Positions 5,396 through 5,832 of a stretch of 5,832 bases of DNA are shown piece by piece. Within the stretch, counting starts at the first letter, position 1, and every line of letters starts with the position of its first letter. This DNA is from Oscillibacter sp. (GTDB taxonomy: Bacteria > Bacillota > Clostridia > Oscillospirales > Oscillospiraceae), in contig JAAVHG010000046.1 of NCBI GenBank assembly GCA_014799855.1, positions 1 to 5,832 of the forward strand, read 5' to 3'. Both the position numbers and the translations under genes were made by a program. A model generated the notes under the pieces. The model was not told the DNA's origin. It did no database searches and worked only from the letters and a program-made list of their open reading frames with translations.

Positions 5396-5832
<437 letters not shown>

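Overview
The window carries two adjacent gene blocks, all read on the minus strand. They are the distal end of an F1Fo ATP synthase operon (right edge) and most of a branched-chain amino acid (LIV/HAAT family) ABC transporter operon (left and centre). High G+C at third codon positions, strong AGGAGG-type ribosome binding sites, a lipoprotein-anchored binding protein with a Ser/Gly linker, and a palindrome-rich spacer containing GTCATTCCGAG-like sequence suggest a GC-rich anaerobic Firmicute of class Clostridia, possibly Oscillospiraceae. That placement is an inference from style, not from a search.

In the direction of transcription (right to left): the C-terminal 145 codons of atpD (beta subunit, cut by the right edge) overlap atpC (epsilon subunit) by one base. 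A spacer of about 510 bp follows, with no convincing gene in its first 400 bp. It holds several inverted repeats, including a probable atp terminator, and sequence that looks like a dispersed intergenic repeat. A very good sigma-70-type promoter (TTGACT, 17 bp, TAAAAT) then precedes a small unrecognised ORF of 78 residues. This ORF has a strong ribosome binding site and one hydrophobic segment, and is followed at once by an intrinsic terminator. Only about 60 bp further on is the start of livK, the substrate-binding lipoprotein. A 212 bp spacer with three stacked hairpins separates livK from livH. livH, livM and livG are then packed almost end to end (gaps of 7 and 1 nt). livG is cut by the left edge; livF would be expected just beyond it.

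The liv genes encode one importer: LivK captures the amino acid outside the membrane, LivH and LivM form the channel, and LivG, with the unseen LivF, hydrolyses ATP. The atp genes belong to the rotary ATP synthase and have no direct functional link to the transporter.

The main points of interest are regulatory. The only clear promoter ahead of livK lies upstream of the small ORF, and a terminator stands between that ORF and livK. The livK-livH gap is unusually rich in secondary structure. The small ORF is of unknown function, rich in Ile/Leu/Val, and differs in codon use from its neighbours. No mobile element, CRISPR array, tRNA or rRNA was seen, and there is no clear sign of a wholly new multi-gene system.
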